The notes beneath the pieces were generated by a model. That model saw nothing but the letters and a program-made list of their open reading frames with translations, made no database searches and was not told the origin of the DNA. The translations under genes were made by a program, and so were the position numbers. DNA of 32,040 nucleotides from JAEUIG01 sp046349775 (lineage in GTDB: Bacteria > Planctomycetota > Planctomycetia > Planctomycetales > Planctomycetaceae): positions 1 to 32,040 of the forward strand of contig JAXMBS010000064.1 of NCBI GenBank assembly GCA_046349775.1, in the 5' to 3' direction. The stretch's first letter is position 1. Each line of letters opens with the position of its first letter. This document shows, in pieces, positions 8,113 through 17,107 of this stretch.

Positions 8113-8466
8113 TGAAGGCGATCCCTGGCAGATTCCGTCCGCTGCCCGAAGCCGGCGACACGCCGGAAGTTCTGGCAGGTCAGGGGATTATAGGGCCGCG
8201 ACCCGTGGTCGCAAGCGACGGCCGAAGGAGGTCTCGGATTCGGGAATCGACTCGGTCATTGTTCCATCGTGAATTGTCAATTGTGGCTGGTGTGAGTGCG
8301 TCTACCTGGTACCAGCAGCCAAACGACGAGGCGACCGCTCGTTCGGCAATTCCGGCGGCTCCGATCCGTCAAACCCGCCATCCAGCTGCCATCCCATTGA
8401 CCCTTTGCCCATTCGTGGGCTACACGCCCAGCCCCTGATTCCCGAATCCTGAATCGTTGCCTCTCG
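8113..8466. promoter_or_regulatory. Divergent intergenic region with word-like repeats on both sides
   Basis: This 354-base interval separates nuoI (minus) from the lipoprotein gene (plus) and must hold both promoters. GATTCCCGAATCC occurs toward the lipoprotein gene at 8437-8449 and its complement at 8236-8248, so each gene has the word in sense orientation. On the nuoI side CAATTGACAATTCAC (complement of 8269-8283) is identical to a word in the polX leader. I could not place convincing -35/-10 boxes, and there is no coding frame with recognisable content. Confidence 0.55.
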
Positions 8467-9219
8467 ATGCAGACCAGGCGGTTTATCGCGTTGTTGGCCG
8501 CCGCGTCCGCGTGCGGCTGCACAACCACCGCCACATCGAACACCGCTCGTACGTCCACCGAGCAGCTCCTGATCTCGAATGCCGTCGACCAGGCGCTCGA
8601 CAAGGTCGATTTCCAGCCGTTCGCCGGCCACGCCATCTATCTCGAAGAAAAGTACATCGACTGCGTCGACAAGAACTATGTCATCGCGTCCCTGCGGCAC
8701 CGCTTCCTGACCGCCGGCGCGACGCTCGTCGCCGCAGCCGATACGGCGGAAATCATCGTTGAAGCTCGCAGCGGAGGCGTCGGCACCGCCACGTCCGACT
8801 CGTTCATCGGGACGCCGGAACTGGTGCTGCCCGGCATGCTCACGCTGCCGGAAGTCCGCATGATCACGCGTACGCGCCAAGAGGGTGCGGCGAAGATTGG
8901 CATCGTTGCCTACAACGCGAAGACCAAGCAGGTCCTCGGACCGGGCGGGCAGGCGCTCGCGCAGTCCGACAACACCCTGTGGTATGCCGCCGGCGTCGGG
9001 CCGTTCCGCTCCGGCTCGCTCAAGTCCGACGTGGCCCGCAGCACGACCGGCCGCGGGGCCTGGTCGCGCGAGACTGTGCCGCATTATGTGGCGTTCAACG
9101 TGCCGGCCAGCAGCGAAGACGAACCGGGCCGGATCCAGATCACCGGCGCCGAACAGCAGGCCGAGCCTGCGCCGCCGCCGAGCGCGCCGATTCACAGAGA
9201 CTCGGTCGAGGCTCAGTGA
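8467..9219 (+). CDS. DUF6655-like lipoprotein
   Basis: The 250-residue product begins MQTRRFIALLAAASACGC: a short positive n-region, a hydrophobic stretch and a lipobox-like cysteine at 16 or 18, indicating export and probable lipid anchoring. The body has STEQLLISNAVDQALDKV, YVIASLRHRFLTAGATLV, TAEIIVEARSG and GAAKIGIVAYNAKTKQVLG. This layout resembles the DUF6655 group of planctomycete lipoproteins, which I recall but cannot check here. The tail is low-complexity Pro/Ala-rich. No Shine-Dalgarno sequence precedes the ATG; the 30 bases upstream contain the word CTGATTCCCGAATCC. The last 7 bases overlap the convergent acetyltransferase gene. Confidence 0.7.
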   Translation: MQTRRFIALLAAASACGCTTTATSNTARTSTEQLLISNAVDQALDKVDFQPFAGHAIYLEEKYIDCVDKNYVIASLRHRFLTAGATLVAAADTAEIIVEARSGGVGTATSDSFIGTPELVLPGMLTLPEVRMITRTRQEGAAKIGIVAYNAKTKQVLGPGGQALAQSDNTLWYAAGVGPFRSGSLKSDVARSTTGRGAWSRETVPHYVAFNVPASSEDEPGRIQITGAEQQAEPAPPPSAPIHRDSVEAQ

Positions 9220-9653
9220 AGGTTCGGCTGACTCATCGGGCGCGTCGCTTCCATCGTCAAGCAATAGTCGCGAAAGCCGACGGCTCTCCAGAACGCAATC
9301 CCGGCTGCGTTTCCAACCAGTACGTCGATCCGCAACCGCGCGGCATCCGGCCAGGCGTGCCCCCGCAGCCACTCCATTGCCTGCCGGCCGATCCCCTGTC
9401 TCCGAAATTCGCGGCAAACGAAGAACTGTCGGACGTAGACGTGCTCCGGTTCCTCGCGGAATAGCGCATACCCCGCCGGCCGGTGTTCCGTCTCAAACAG
9501 AACCGCGTGGTGCCCTGCGTGCAGCCAGCCCGACATCCGCTCCGCGAGCTCAGTCGGCGACATCGAGTTGCGATGCCCCTCATCGCGGATGAGCTGATAG
9601 TTCAACTCACCCAGCAGCGAAGCATCCTCCCGTCGCGCAAAGCGATACTGCAT
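9213..9653 (-). CDS. GNAT family N-acetyltransferase
   Basis: This complete 146-residue single-domain GNAT enzyme would transfer acetyl from acetyl-CoA to an amine. Motif A is clear: VYVRQFFVCREFRRQGIGRQAM, with the RRQGIG pyrophosphate-binding loop, followed by LRIDVLVGNAAGIAFWRAVGF, the motif-B helix region. The N-terminus YRFARREDASLLGELNYQLI is also typical. The substrate cannot be told from sequence. The gene is convergent with the upstream lipoprotein gene and overlaps its last 7 bases. Confidence 0.85.
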   Translation of the reverse strand: MQYRFARREDASLLGELNYQLIRDEGHRNSMSPTELAERMSGWLHAGHHAVLFETEHRPAGYALFREEPEHVYVRQFFVCREFRRQGIGRQAMEWLRGHAWPDAARLRIDVLVGNAAGIAFWRAVGFRDYCLTMEATRPMSQPNLH

Positions 9654-9685
9654 GACAGGTGCACGCGCTGACGCTAACGACCGAT

Positions 9686-9699
9686 CCGCCTTGCGGCGG
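9686..9699 (-). terminator. GC hairpin directly after the membrane-anchored Ala/Pro/Glu-rich gene
   Basis: CCGCC-GCAA-GGCGG (minus-strand reading) forms a 5-bp stem with a stable GNRA-type tetraloop, two bases after the stop codon at 9702. No U-tract follows, so it may be an mRNA 3' stabiliser rather than a complete intrinsic terminator. Confidence 0.3.
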
Positions 9700-9701
9700 G
9701 C

Positions 9702-10436
9702 CTAATTGCCGTCGGGCTTCTTCTCCTCAGTCGCGGCCGGCGCAGCTTCCGCGGGCTTCTCCGCAGCCGGGGCAGCTTCTGCCGGTTTCTCAGCCGGGGC
9801 AGCATCCGCAGGCTTGTCGGCGGCCGGTTCGGTCGCGGCCGGTGTCTCAGCAGCCGGGGCCGATTCCGCCGGCTTGTCCGCAACTGGTTCCGTCTCTTCG
9901 GCCGGTCTGTCCCTCGGTGCACTCTCCTGAGTCTGCTGGGCGTCCGGCGCCGGAACGCCGCCCGCCGGGCCTGACTCCGCATTTCGGGCGGCCAGTCGGC
10001 TGGCATCTTCGGCTTCCTCGTCAAAGCCGACCGTCTCCAGACCGATCACCGGCTGGCCCTCCTCGCTCGGATCGTAGTTCACCACGATCCCATAGCTCGC
10101 ACTCAGACCTGGCCAAGTCAGCGCGAGGGTCGACTTGTGCTCGTTCTTCTTTTCTTCCTTGCGTGAGGGCCAACCCACCACGTACTGATCGAGGTCTTTA
10201 ATGAACAACTGTTTGGCTTCGGCCCCTTCATCCTCTGCCAGTCGCTCCTGCAGGGCATTCAGCGTCGTCGTGTAACCCACGCGCGCCCGCGCCTGGAACA
10301 GGACCAGCCCGACCAGCACAATGATGCCGCCCCAGACGATCAGTCGCTCCGCGGGCGAACGCGCCGGCTTCGCCGGTGCCGCATTGGAGTTCTTCGGTGG
10401 CTGAGATGCTGGAGGTCCGGACGATGACTGTGCCAT
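9702..10436 (-). CDS. Membrane-anchored protein with Ala/Pro/Glu-rich repeat tail
   Basis: The 244-residue product from the ATG at 10434-10436 has a Ser/Pro-rich N-terminus, one membrane segment (LIVWGGIIVLVGLVLF, about residues 33-50) and a small soluble region with LNALQERLAEDEG and LALTWPGLSASYGIVVNYD. From about residue 150 it becomes low complexity: degenerate units such as EKPAEAAPA and DKPAESAPA repeat to the end, closing in EEKKPDGN. I do not recognise the family. The topology suggests a protein tethered to the membrane with a flexible acidic tail. A longer in-frame start at 10520 exists, but the extension is arginine-rich and unlike the rest. Confidence 0.7.
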   Translation of the reverse strand: MAQSSSGPPASQPPKNSNAAPAKPARSPAERLIVWGGIIVLVGLVLFQARARVGYTTTLNALQERLAEDEGAEAKQLFIKDLDQYVVGWPSRKEEKKNEHKSTLALTWPGLSASYGIVVNYDPSEEGQPVIGLETVGFDEEAEDASRLAARNAESGPAGGVPAPDAQQTQESAPRDRPAEETEPVADKPAESAPAAETPAATEPAADKPADAAPAEKPAEAAPAAEKPAEAAPAATEEKKPDGN

Positions 10437-10694
10437 GGTGCGATCCGATGAACTGAGGGAGGAGAACGCAATGCGCCGAATGGCGTGATTTTCGCCCATA
10501 GCATGCGCATCGCATCGCACAGATGCAAGCAGCCCGGCTTCGCAACCACGCCTTCCCGCCGAATTAATTTCCCTTCATCGATGCACGCGGGGGAACGTCC
10601 TGCACAACCGAGGTCGAGAAGCGCGTGGCGTTGCACAAAACAGCAAACTGCTGTTGCCAACGCGGAACGAGAGTTCCCGGAGCACACAGCCTGT

Positions 10695-12896
10695 CTACTC
10701 CGGCGGCGGCAGTTCGCGAATCCAGCGGCCAATCAAATCGGCCGCCTGCTTGTCTACCACCGCACTGGCCAGCGGAGGCATCTGACCGCGGCCGCGACGC
10801 GTGATCCGCTGCACCACGATCGATTTCTCCGGGTGACCGCTGGCCACGATCTTCGCCCCGTCGATGCCGAAGTTCGTGTGCACGGGAGACGCATCCACCA
10901 TGAGCGCCTTGTCCGGCTTGGCGGTGATTTCGAAATCGACGGCCGAGTTCCCGCCGCCGGCCGCCACGTGGCAGTACGAACAATTCGCGTGCAAATACGA
11001 TCGTGCCCGCAGATCGACCGGCGCCGACTCGTCCGTCAGCGCTGCCAGCCTGGGCAATGCGGCCGAATCCTGAGACATCTCCGCATCGAACAGCCCCAAT
11101 TCCTCGAACAGTTCGATCTGGTTTCGCGGTCCGCCGGAGAACTCGTGCAAGCGGTTCAGTTGATGCGTCGTGATTCCCAGCACGTACTTCGCAGCCCGCG
11201 CATGGCACACCATGCACTCGGCGCGGCTGGGATAGTGCCACACCTGATTCCGCACGCCGCCGGCGACGGAATTGTCCGCAATCGCATACTCGACGTCGCG
11301 TCCGGCCTTCTCCACCAGCTCCGCGTCCGTCTGCGCCTCGTTCCAGATGTAGGAATAGCCCACCCACTCCTGCTGCTGCCTGGTCAGCAGCCGCGTCTCG
11401 ATCCACCGACGTGTCTCCGGCTTTCCCGACTCCCGCTCCAGCGCGAACGACTTGACCAGGACGGTTCCCTCCGGCAGGTCCCAGCCGCGCTCTTCGACAA
11501 AGTGCAGCTTTTCGGACCCGGGAATCGCCAGCCAGCGTCCCTTGTGCGCCCCGTCCGACCACAGCTCGACGTTGACGGAGTACGGGATCAGAGCCGGATG
11601 CACGACATGCCCGGCGACCGACTGGAACAGACCCGTTTCGCTGAGCCGCCGCGGGAAGGGATGCGGCGACGTTACCGGCGGCGTCGGCTCGAACGCGTAG
11701 ATCCCGCTGCCCAGGTCGATCACCAGCAGATCGCCCGCCCGGCTGACGCCGAACCCGACAATCTGAAACTTCGTGTCGGCGATCTCGCGGTGCTCCGTGA
11801 CTTTTGTGCCGTCATGCTTGATCGCCCAGATTTTTCCAGTCGAGTAGTCGCCGTAGATGTACGCGCCCTGCAGGTCGGACCATTTTTGACCCCAGTACAC
11901 GACGCCGCCGGTCAGGCTGCGGGCTTCGGAGTGATGATGCTCGGCCGTCGGATTGGTGATCGGCGCCGGGTCCGTCTTTCGCTCCAGATAGAACGGGTGG
12001 CTCCCTTCGGTGACGCTCCAGCCGTAGTTCTCCCCTTTGCGAACGAGATACACCTGCTCCCACAAGTCCTGCCCGTTCTGTGTGACCCACAACTGGTTCA
12101 GGCGATGGTCGTAATCCACTCGCCACGGATTGCGGAAGCCGACCGCCCAAATCTCGGGTCGCGCGCCCGGCACGTTGATGAACGGATTGTCCGGCGGAAC
12201 CGAATACTGCTTGCCGTCGGCGGGGTGATCGACGTCGAGTCTGAGCATGACCGACAACAAGTCGTTGAGTCCCTGCCCGGTGACGTCGGTGTCGCTGTCG
12301 CTCGTGCCGTCCCCTGTCGGGCAGTAGAGATATCCATCCGGTCCAAACGCCAGATCGCCGCCGTTGTGGCCGTTTGAGTCCCACTCCAGGATCACCAGCT
12401 CGCTCCCCGGCACGATCCCATGCGGCTGGGCGCGGTCAATCGTGTACCGCACGATCCGGTTCTGCTTGACCTTCTCCGCCTGCGGCCCGTTCGCATGGCA
12501 GAACAGGTAACCGTTCTCGACATACTGCGGATGAAACGCGAAGCCCAGCACCTGCCGATCGAAGTGCATCAGGACTTCGCTGGTCGCCACATCGGCCCGG
12601 TCGTCGTACGCCCGCAGAGTCGCCGGCCCGCGGTCCGCCTCGTCCAGCGTCAGCAGAAGCATCCGGTTCGTTCCCGGCTCGGCTTTGACGTAGACCGGCC
12701 GTTTGACGTCGAGTCCCGCATAAATCCGCACCGGCGAATACGGAGGCGGCGGTTCCGGTGCGCCGACCACGCGCGAATCGTTCCACAGAATGCGATGCGC
12801 CTTGCCGTTGGCGTCGCTCGTAAACCCGTCGCCGGCGCGTGCTGATATCACGACAACACTCACGATCACGGCGGCAAACACAAATCGAAGATTCAT
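10695..12896 (-). CDS. Secreted PQQ-dependent sugar dehydrogenase-type protein with two CxxCH haem sites
   Basis: The product has 733 residues with an export signal (MNLRFVFAAVIVSVVVISARA). Residues about 50-415 match the glucose/sorbosone dehydrogenase beta-propeller: VLGFAFHPQYVENGYLF, DSNGHNGGDLAFGPDGYLY, GDGTSD, PEIWAVGFRNPWR and GENYGWSVTEG. These are the usual PQQ and calcium site segments. A second region, about 440-733, carries CMVCH (Cys561-His565) and CSYCH (Cys639-His643), two c-type haem attachment motifs, with a possible axial Met in GQMPP (about 706). It would oxidise sugars outside the cytoplasmic membrane and pass electrons to its own haems. It lies 64 bases after the DUF1080 gene on the same strand, so a carbohydrate-breakdown operon is likely. 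The frame is intact over 2.2 kb. Confidence 0.88.
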   Translation of the reverse strand: MNLRFVFAAVIVSVVVISARAGDGFTSDANGKAHRILWNDSRVVGAPEPPPPYSPVRIYAGLDVKRPVYVKAEPGTNRMLLLTLDEADRGPATLRAYDDRADVATSEVLMHFDRQVLGFAFHPQYVENGYLFCHANGPQAEKVKQNRIVRYTIDRAQPHGIVPGSELVILEWDSNGHNGGDLAFGPDGYLYCPTGDGTSDSDTDVTGQGLNDLLSVMLRLDVDHPADGKQYSVPPDNPFINVPGARPEIWAVGFRNPWRVDYDHRLNQLWVTQNGQDLWEQVYLVRKGENYGWSVTEGSHPFYLERKTDPAPITNPTAEHHHSEARSLTGGVVYWGQKWSDLQGAYIYGDYSTGKIWAIKHDGTKVTEHREIADTKFQIVGFGVSRAGDLLVIDLGSGIYAFEPTPPVTSPHPFPRRLSETGLFQSVAGHVVHPALIPYSVNVELWSDGAHKGRWLAIPGSEKLHFVEERGWDLPEGTVLVKSFALERESGKPETRRWIETRLLTRQQQEWVGYSYIWNEAQTDAELVEKAGRDVEYAIADNSVAGGVRNQVWHYPSRAECMVCHARAAKYVLGITTHQLNRLHEFSGGPRNQIELFEELGLFDAEMSQDSAALPRLAALTDESAPVDLRARSYLHANCSYCHVAAGGGNSAVDFEITAKPDKALMVDASPVHTNFGIDGAKIVASGHPEKSIVVQRITRRGRGQMPPLASAVVDKQAADLIGRWIRELPPPE

Positions 12897-12960
12897 TTCA
12901 CGACTCGCAACTGAGATCCAACTCTCCCGAGCACGTCTGCTGTTTTCACGCTGTTCGCGG

Positions 12961-13800
12961 TTATTGCTCCGCGGCCGCAGGTTTCGGTTCCCCGTCCAGC
13001 GGCCACAACTCCCAACGACGCACGAACAGTTCCGCCTGCTCCGTCTGCAACTGCAACTGCCCTGCCGAGGGATCGGCGTCGAAGCCCTCGTTTACCAGCA
13101 CGCCGTTCACGTACACCGTAACCTGCTTTCCTTTGCAGAACACGTCGAACCGCGTCCACTCGCCGTCCTTGCCTTCGACGTCCTGCTGACCGCGAAAGCC
13201 GAGCTTATCCTCCCAGTCCGGATCGCGGCCCCACCAGTTGATGCGTCCCGCGTGCAGCGTCTTCTTCTCACCCCCCTGGTGCCACACCGTCTCGCCGTCC
13301 CGGTCCGTGGTGACTTCACATGTCATCGACATCGGCAGGTCTTGATTGCCGCTGTTGACGAGGATGAAGTCCCCGCACCCCCCCTGGATGATCTGCACCT
13401 CAATCGAATGCTTCCAGATGCCTCCATACGCCCCGTCCGGCCCGATGCTGTGAATCAGCAGGCCCGAGTCTTTGGTGGCGTTCACGCGGTTGTTCCAGGT
13501 CCGCGGCCCGAACTTGAACTCAAATACACAGTGATAGTCGCGGTAGCTTTGCTTTGTGACCAGCCCCCCCAGCCCGTCTCCCGTCACATGGATCATCCCG
13601 TCGGTAATGCGGAACACCTGCCGCGGGTCGGTGTACTGCGTGTCCTTCATCCAGGTGTAGAACGCGCCGAGCGTGCCGTCGGACAGCTTGATCGGCGCAT
13701 CCTTTGGCGAGATCGCCGGCCCCGGTTCCTCCCCCGCCAGCAGCGTGCATCCGCACAGCGCCGCCACCAGACCCGCGATCTGTCCCAAGCTCCGAACCAT
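12961..13800 (-). CDS. DUF1080 (3-keto-disaccharide hydrolase / LamG-like) secreted protein
   Basis: The 279-residue product from the ATG at 13800 has a signal sequence (LGQIAGLVAALCGCTLLAG, lipobox-like Cys). The DUF1080 beta-sandwich follows: FRITDGMIHVTGDGLGGLVT, YRDYHCVFEFKFG, ATKDSGLLIHSIGPDG, SIEVQIIQGGCGDF, a GEWTRFDVFCKGKQVTVYVNG segment split here by motif, and GQLQLQTEQAELFVRRWELWPL. Members of this family hydrolyse 3-keto glycosides or bind glycans in other bacteria. An in-frame extension to 13920 is arginine-rich and lacks a signal, so the start at 13800 is preferred; GAGAAG lies upstream. It precedes the sugar dehydrogenase by 64 bases on the same strand. Confidence 0.87.
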   Translation of the reverse strand: MVRSLGQIAGLVAALCGCTLLAGEEPGPAISPKDAPIKLSDGTLGAFYTWMKDTQYTDPRQVFRITDGMIHVTGDGLGGLVTKQSYRDYHCVFEFKFGPRTWNNRVNATKDSGLLIHSIGPDGAYGGIWKHSIEVQIIQGGCGDFILVNSGNQDLPMSMTCEVTTDRDGETVWHQGGEKKTLHAGRINWWGRDPDWEDKLGFRGQQDVEGKDGEWTRFDVFCKGKQVTVYVNGVLVNEGFDADPSAGQLQLQTEQAELFVRRWELWPLDGEPKPAAAEQ

Positions 13801-13899
13801 GCCCCGCTTCTCCCGTTGTCGATGTTTCGTTTCCGCCTCACCGTACCGCCTGCCACCGCCCCATTCAACGCTCTGCCGGCGAATCTGGCAGCCGGTGAT

Positions 13900-13921
13900 C
13901 ACTGACGATTGACCATTCACC
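13900..13921 (+). repeat. Word-like repeat near the divergent promoter region
   Basis: CACTGACGATTGACCATTCACC belongs to the same word family as the polX leader (CACCATTGACGATTCGG) and the nuoI leader. Orientation is sense for the plus-strand gene at 14110. It lies about 190 bases upstream of that start. Confidence 0.45.
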
Positions 13922-14109
13922 AGAACGCCGCTTGACCCCCCTCAATCCGCGTTCAATGATTGCCTTGGCGATTCCGGCTTCACCCACTCACCCCGTTTGT
14001 GGTATTTCCCCACACACTGCGGAGACCTGATCGTCCCGACTGGCGCACTCGACAGTTCGATACCTGTGCAGTTTGGCTGCACGCATCGAAGACAGCCCGG
14101 GAGACGGAC

Positions 14110-14643
14110 ATGCAGCGCGTCCTGAGCGGCTCGGAACTCAAACGGTTGTTTGCCGCGTTGACCGAACAGACGTTCGCGGTCGACCTCGGAGTCGCGGACC
14201 CGCCGCTGGTGGACTACCTGTCGGACATGCTCGTGCGGTTCGTCCGCATGGACGCAATCTTTACCGTCCGCGATATCATCGGCCGCCGCCTCGAACAGGT
14301 GGCCGAGATGCTCTGCGAGGCCGAGCAGCGCGAAGGCCACCCCCAGCGCGAAGTCCACCGACACATCGGCGACTTTACTCTTTACTGGACCGGCGTGTAT
14401 CCCGAAGCTCTGCGTCGATTGCGCTCGCCCGAACAGAAGGACGCGCTACTCGACTACCAGACGCAGGGGAAGCGCTCGTACTACATTGCCAGCACCTACG
14501 ACGACGACGAGTTCCGTACCGAAGCGCCGATCCTGCGCCGCCTCAGCGACGAGTTCGAACTCTGCTCGCGTGGCCTGGCGCGAGTACGACACGAGTGGGA
14601 ACGGCTCCCTGCCGCGCCCGCCTGGTCACCCGATCAGAACTGA
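14110..14643 (+). CDS. Conserved-looking hypothetical protein, 177 aa
   Basis: The frame runs from an ATG at 14110 (MQRVLSGSELKRLFAALTEQ) and is largely helical: LVDYLSDMLVRFVRMDAIF, RDIIGRRLEQVAEMLCEAEQ, then REVHRHIGDFTLYWTGVYPE and GKRSYYIAS. It has no signal peptide or membrane segment and no catalytic motif I know. Composition and codon use match the neighbours, so it is likely a real cytoplasmic protein. An upstream in-frame extension to 13960 looks non-coding. The gene is divergent from the DUF1080 gene. Confidence 0.7.
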   Translation: MQRVLSGSELKRLFAALTEQTFAVDLGVADPPLVDYLSDMLVRFVRMDAIFTVRDIIGRRLEQVAEMLCEAEQREGHPQREVHRHIGDFTLYWTGVYPEALRRLRSPEQKDALLDYQTQGKRSYYIASTYDDDEFRTEAPILRRLSDEFELCSRGLARVRHEWERLPAAPAWSPDQN

Positions 14644-14911
14644 CCGTTTCTGCCGTGCTTGCCGGTCGCGCCGGACGTACCGCCCGCAGCGGACAGACTC
14701 CCTCCGCGGTCACGAATCCGCTGTTCTCTGGCGACGCACACAAACTTCCAGCCGGTTGGCATCTCGCCCACGGCCGATGACACGAGAGGCTGCTTCGTCT
14801 GCTGCCGCGTCATCCTGCGGCACAGGCGCTGCCGGTGCCTTGCCGATCCGCATCGGGCGACTGCGGTCCCGCCCGGCCACCCATCGCGCCATTCCACAGT
14901 CGAGAATTCCA

Positions 14912-15184
14912 ATGCCAGCTCTCGATCTCGTCGACGAACTCCGCCTCCGCCGCTGGGCCCGCGCCAACTACGTCCCGCTCGATGACCGCGACCTCTCCTG
15001 GGACGCCGTCATCCTCGACGAGATGGCCCAGAAGGACCTCGAACTCGAAACCGAACTCCTCTCCGCCCCTGCGCCCGCGTTCGCGCCCCTCGGCGAAAAC
15101 TCCTTCCTCCACTCGCAGCAGCGCCCCCTCGGTCCCCGCTTCCTCGCTTCACCGCAGCGCAGCGGCGACTTGCATTACACGTGA
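14912..15184 (+). CDS. Small hypothetical protein of planctomycete type, 90 aa
   Basis: MPALDLVDELRLRRWARANYVPLDDRDLSWDAVILDEMAQKDLE opens the protein (shown in pieces: DELRLRRWARANYVP and WDAVILDEMAQKD are the distinctive parts). The first 50 residues are ordered and acidic/basic; the rest is Ser/Pro-rich and ends in GDLHYT. I recall similar short proteins with an ELRLRRWARENYVP motif in planctomycetes but know no function. The 268 bases between this gene and the previous one hold no recognisable coding sequence. Confidence 0.6.
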   Translation: MPALDLVDELRLRRWARANYVPLDDRDLSWDAVILDEMAQKDLELETELLSAPAPAFAPLGENSFLHSQQRPLGPRFLASPQRSGDLHYT

Positions 15185-15243
15185 GCGGGAAGGGTCAGGG
15201 GCCGAGGGCTCAGCGAGCAGAGCCGTCTTCAAAGTGGCTCGAC

Positions 15244-15321
15244 ATCGATCGACCATCAGCCATCGACCATCGACCATCAGCCCTTAACAATTGACAATTG
15301 ACAATTCACCATTGACGATTC
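15244..15321 (+). repeat. Word-like repeat leader upstream of polX
   Basis: The leader first repeats CATCGACCATC-type words (about 15250-15280), then ACAATTGACAATTGACAATT at 15288-15307, then CACCATTGACGATTCGG. The 15-mer CAATTGACAATTCAC at 15295-15309 recurs exactly, in sense orientation, upstream of nuoI. No Shine-Dalgarno sequence is seen before the polX ATG at 15358. Confidence 0.6.
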
Positions 15322-15357
15322 GGCCGGACGCTCCGCTGCATTGCTCCGGCCATTCTC

Positions 15358-17066
15358 ATGCGTAACGCCGAAATCGCCCGGCTGTTCGACGAACTCGCCG
15401 ACCTGCTGGAAATTGAAGGTGCCAACGCGTTTCGCGTCCGCGCTTACCGCAACGCCGCCCGGACGATCGAAGGCTACTCCGGCTCGATGACCACGCTGGC
15501 GGGCCAGGGAGTCGCCGCTCTCACCGAGCTTCCCGGCATCGGCGACGACCTCGCGAAGAAGATCGTCTCGATTGTCGAGACGCAGCGGCTGCCGCAGCTT
15601 GAAGAAATCCGCCAGCGCGTGCCGCCTGTTGTCCTGGAGATGCTCCGCATCCCGCACCTCGGCCCAAAAAAGGTGGCGGCGCTCGTCAACGAGCTGAACC
15701 TCACGTCGCTCGCCGACCTCCGCGCCGCCGCCGAGCAGGGCCGCATCGCCGAACTGAAAGGCTTCGGCGCCAAATCGCAGCAGGTCATTCTCGAAGGCCT
15801 TTCCAAGGCGAGCACCACCGACACGGTTCCTGATTTCCGACGCCCGCGGCGGCACCGACGATCGCTGGCCGATCTGCAACGATCGCCTGCGGTCGGCCTG
15901 GTGACACTGGCCGGCGGCATGCCTGGCCGGAAGACCTGCGCGGATCTGGACATTCGTCGCGACCGCCAGCGATGTGAACGCCGTCATGGACCGGCTCGCG
16001 GCCAACGACGCGGTCGAAGACGTCCTCCAACGCGGTGAGACCAAACAACGCGTCCGGCTGTTCCGCAGGATCGAAATGGACCTCCGCGTCGTGCCGGAAG
16101 AAGGCTTGCGGCGGCGGCTCGTCTACTTCACCGGATCGAAAGCCCACAACATCGAACTGCCGCAGCCGCCGCGCGCTCGGGCTGAAGATCAACGAATATG
16201 GGGTCTTCCGCGGCGATGAGCGGATCGCCGGCCGCACCGAGGCAGAGGTCTACGCGGCGATCGGCCTGCCGTGGATTCCGCCGGAACTGCGCGAAGATCG
16301 CGGCGAATTCGCCCACGCGGAAGCCGGCACGCTGCCGGACCTCGTCACGCTGGACGACATCCGCGGCGACCTGCACATGCACACCACCGCCACCGACGGG
16401 ACCGCCTCAATTCGCGAGATGGCCGAAGCGGCGAAGGAGCGCGGCCTCAAGTACATCGCGATCACCGATCACTCGAAGCGGGTCTCCATGGCCCGCGGCC
16501 TCGATGCCGCCCGCCTCCGTGCCCACTGGGACGAGATCGAAAAAGTCCGCCGGCAGGTCTCCGGCATCGAAATCCTGCGCGGGGTCGAGTGCGACATCCT
16601 CGAAAACGCGACGATGGACCTCCACGACCAGGTTCTCTCCGAAGCGGACTGGGTGATCGGCGTCCTGCACTACGGCCTGCAGCAGCCGCGTGCAACGATC
16701 ATGCGCCGACTGCTGGCCGCCATCCAGAACCCGCACGTCGACATCATCGGTCACCCCAGCGGCCGCTTGCTGACGCGCCGCGAAGGGGCCGACATCGACT
16801 TCGAAGTCTTCCTCAAGGCGGTGGCCGACCACGGTGTGATGCTCGAAATCAATGCCGACCCGCACCGCCTCGACCTCGACGACGTCCACGCCGCGGCGGC
16901 GAAAGACCTGGGGATCCCGATCGTCATCAGCACCGACGCCCACAGCACCCGCGGCTTCGAGTTGATGCAGTACGGCGTCCAGCAGGCCCGCCGCGCCGGG
17001 CTGGAGAAGCAGGACGTCGCCAACACGCGGACGTTCGCGCAGTTTCGCAAGCTGCTGCGGAAGTAA
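15358..17066 (+). CDS. polX: DNA polymerase X with PHP exonuclease domain, frame-broken
   Basis: Family X repair polymerase with a C-terminal PHP nuclease; these fill short gaps in base-excision and end-joining repair. The N-terminal 8-kDa region has FDELADLLEIEGANAFRVRA and helix-hairpin-helix loops LPGIGDDLAKKI and IPHLGPKKV. The nucleotidyltransferase core reads VTLAGG, then CADLDI (the catalytic Asp pair), where the frame changes near 15950 to ATASDVNAVMDRLAANDAVE and EMDLRVVPEE (third acidic site). VYFTGSKAHNIEL follows, then a second break near 16170 leads to LKINEYGVFRGDERIAG. The PHP domain is complete: GDLHMHTTATDG, ITDHSK, GVECDI, IGHPSGR, EINADPHRLDL and STDAHS. Reconstructed length, about 570 residues, fits the family. 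Confidence 0.9.
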
Positions 17067-17107
17067 ACCGACACAGTGATGGCCGCAAGCGCGAGTGTTT
17101 CGCGTGT

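Noticed and set aside
9706..9930. Plus-strand frame with SAAGAASAGFSA-like repeats
   Set aside because: It is the shadow of the Ala/Pro/Glu repeat tail of the minus-strand membrane protein.
10485..12377. Long plus-strand open frame of 630 codons
   Set aside because: It lies antisense to the sugar dehydrogenase gene, is rich in Arg/His/Gln, has no family motif, and is explained by the high G+C content of the opposite strand.
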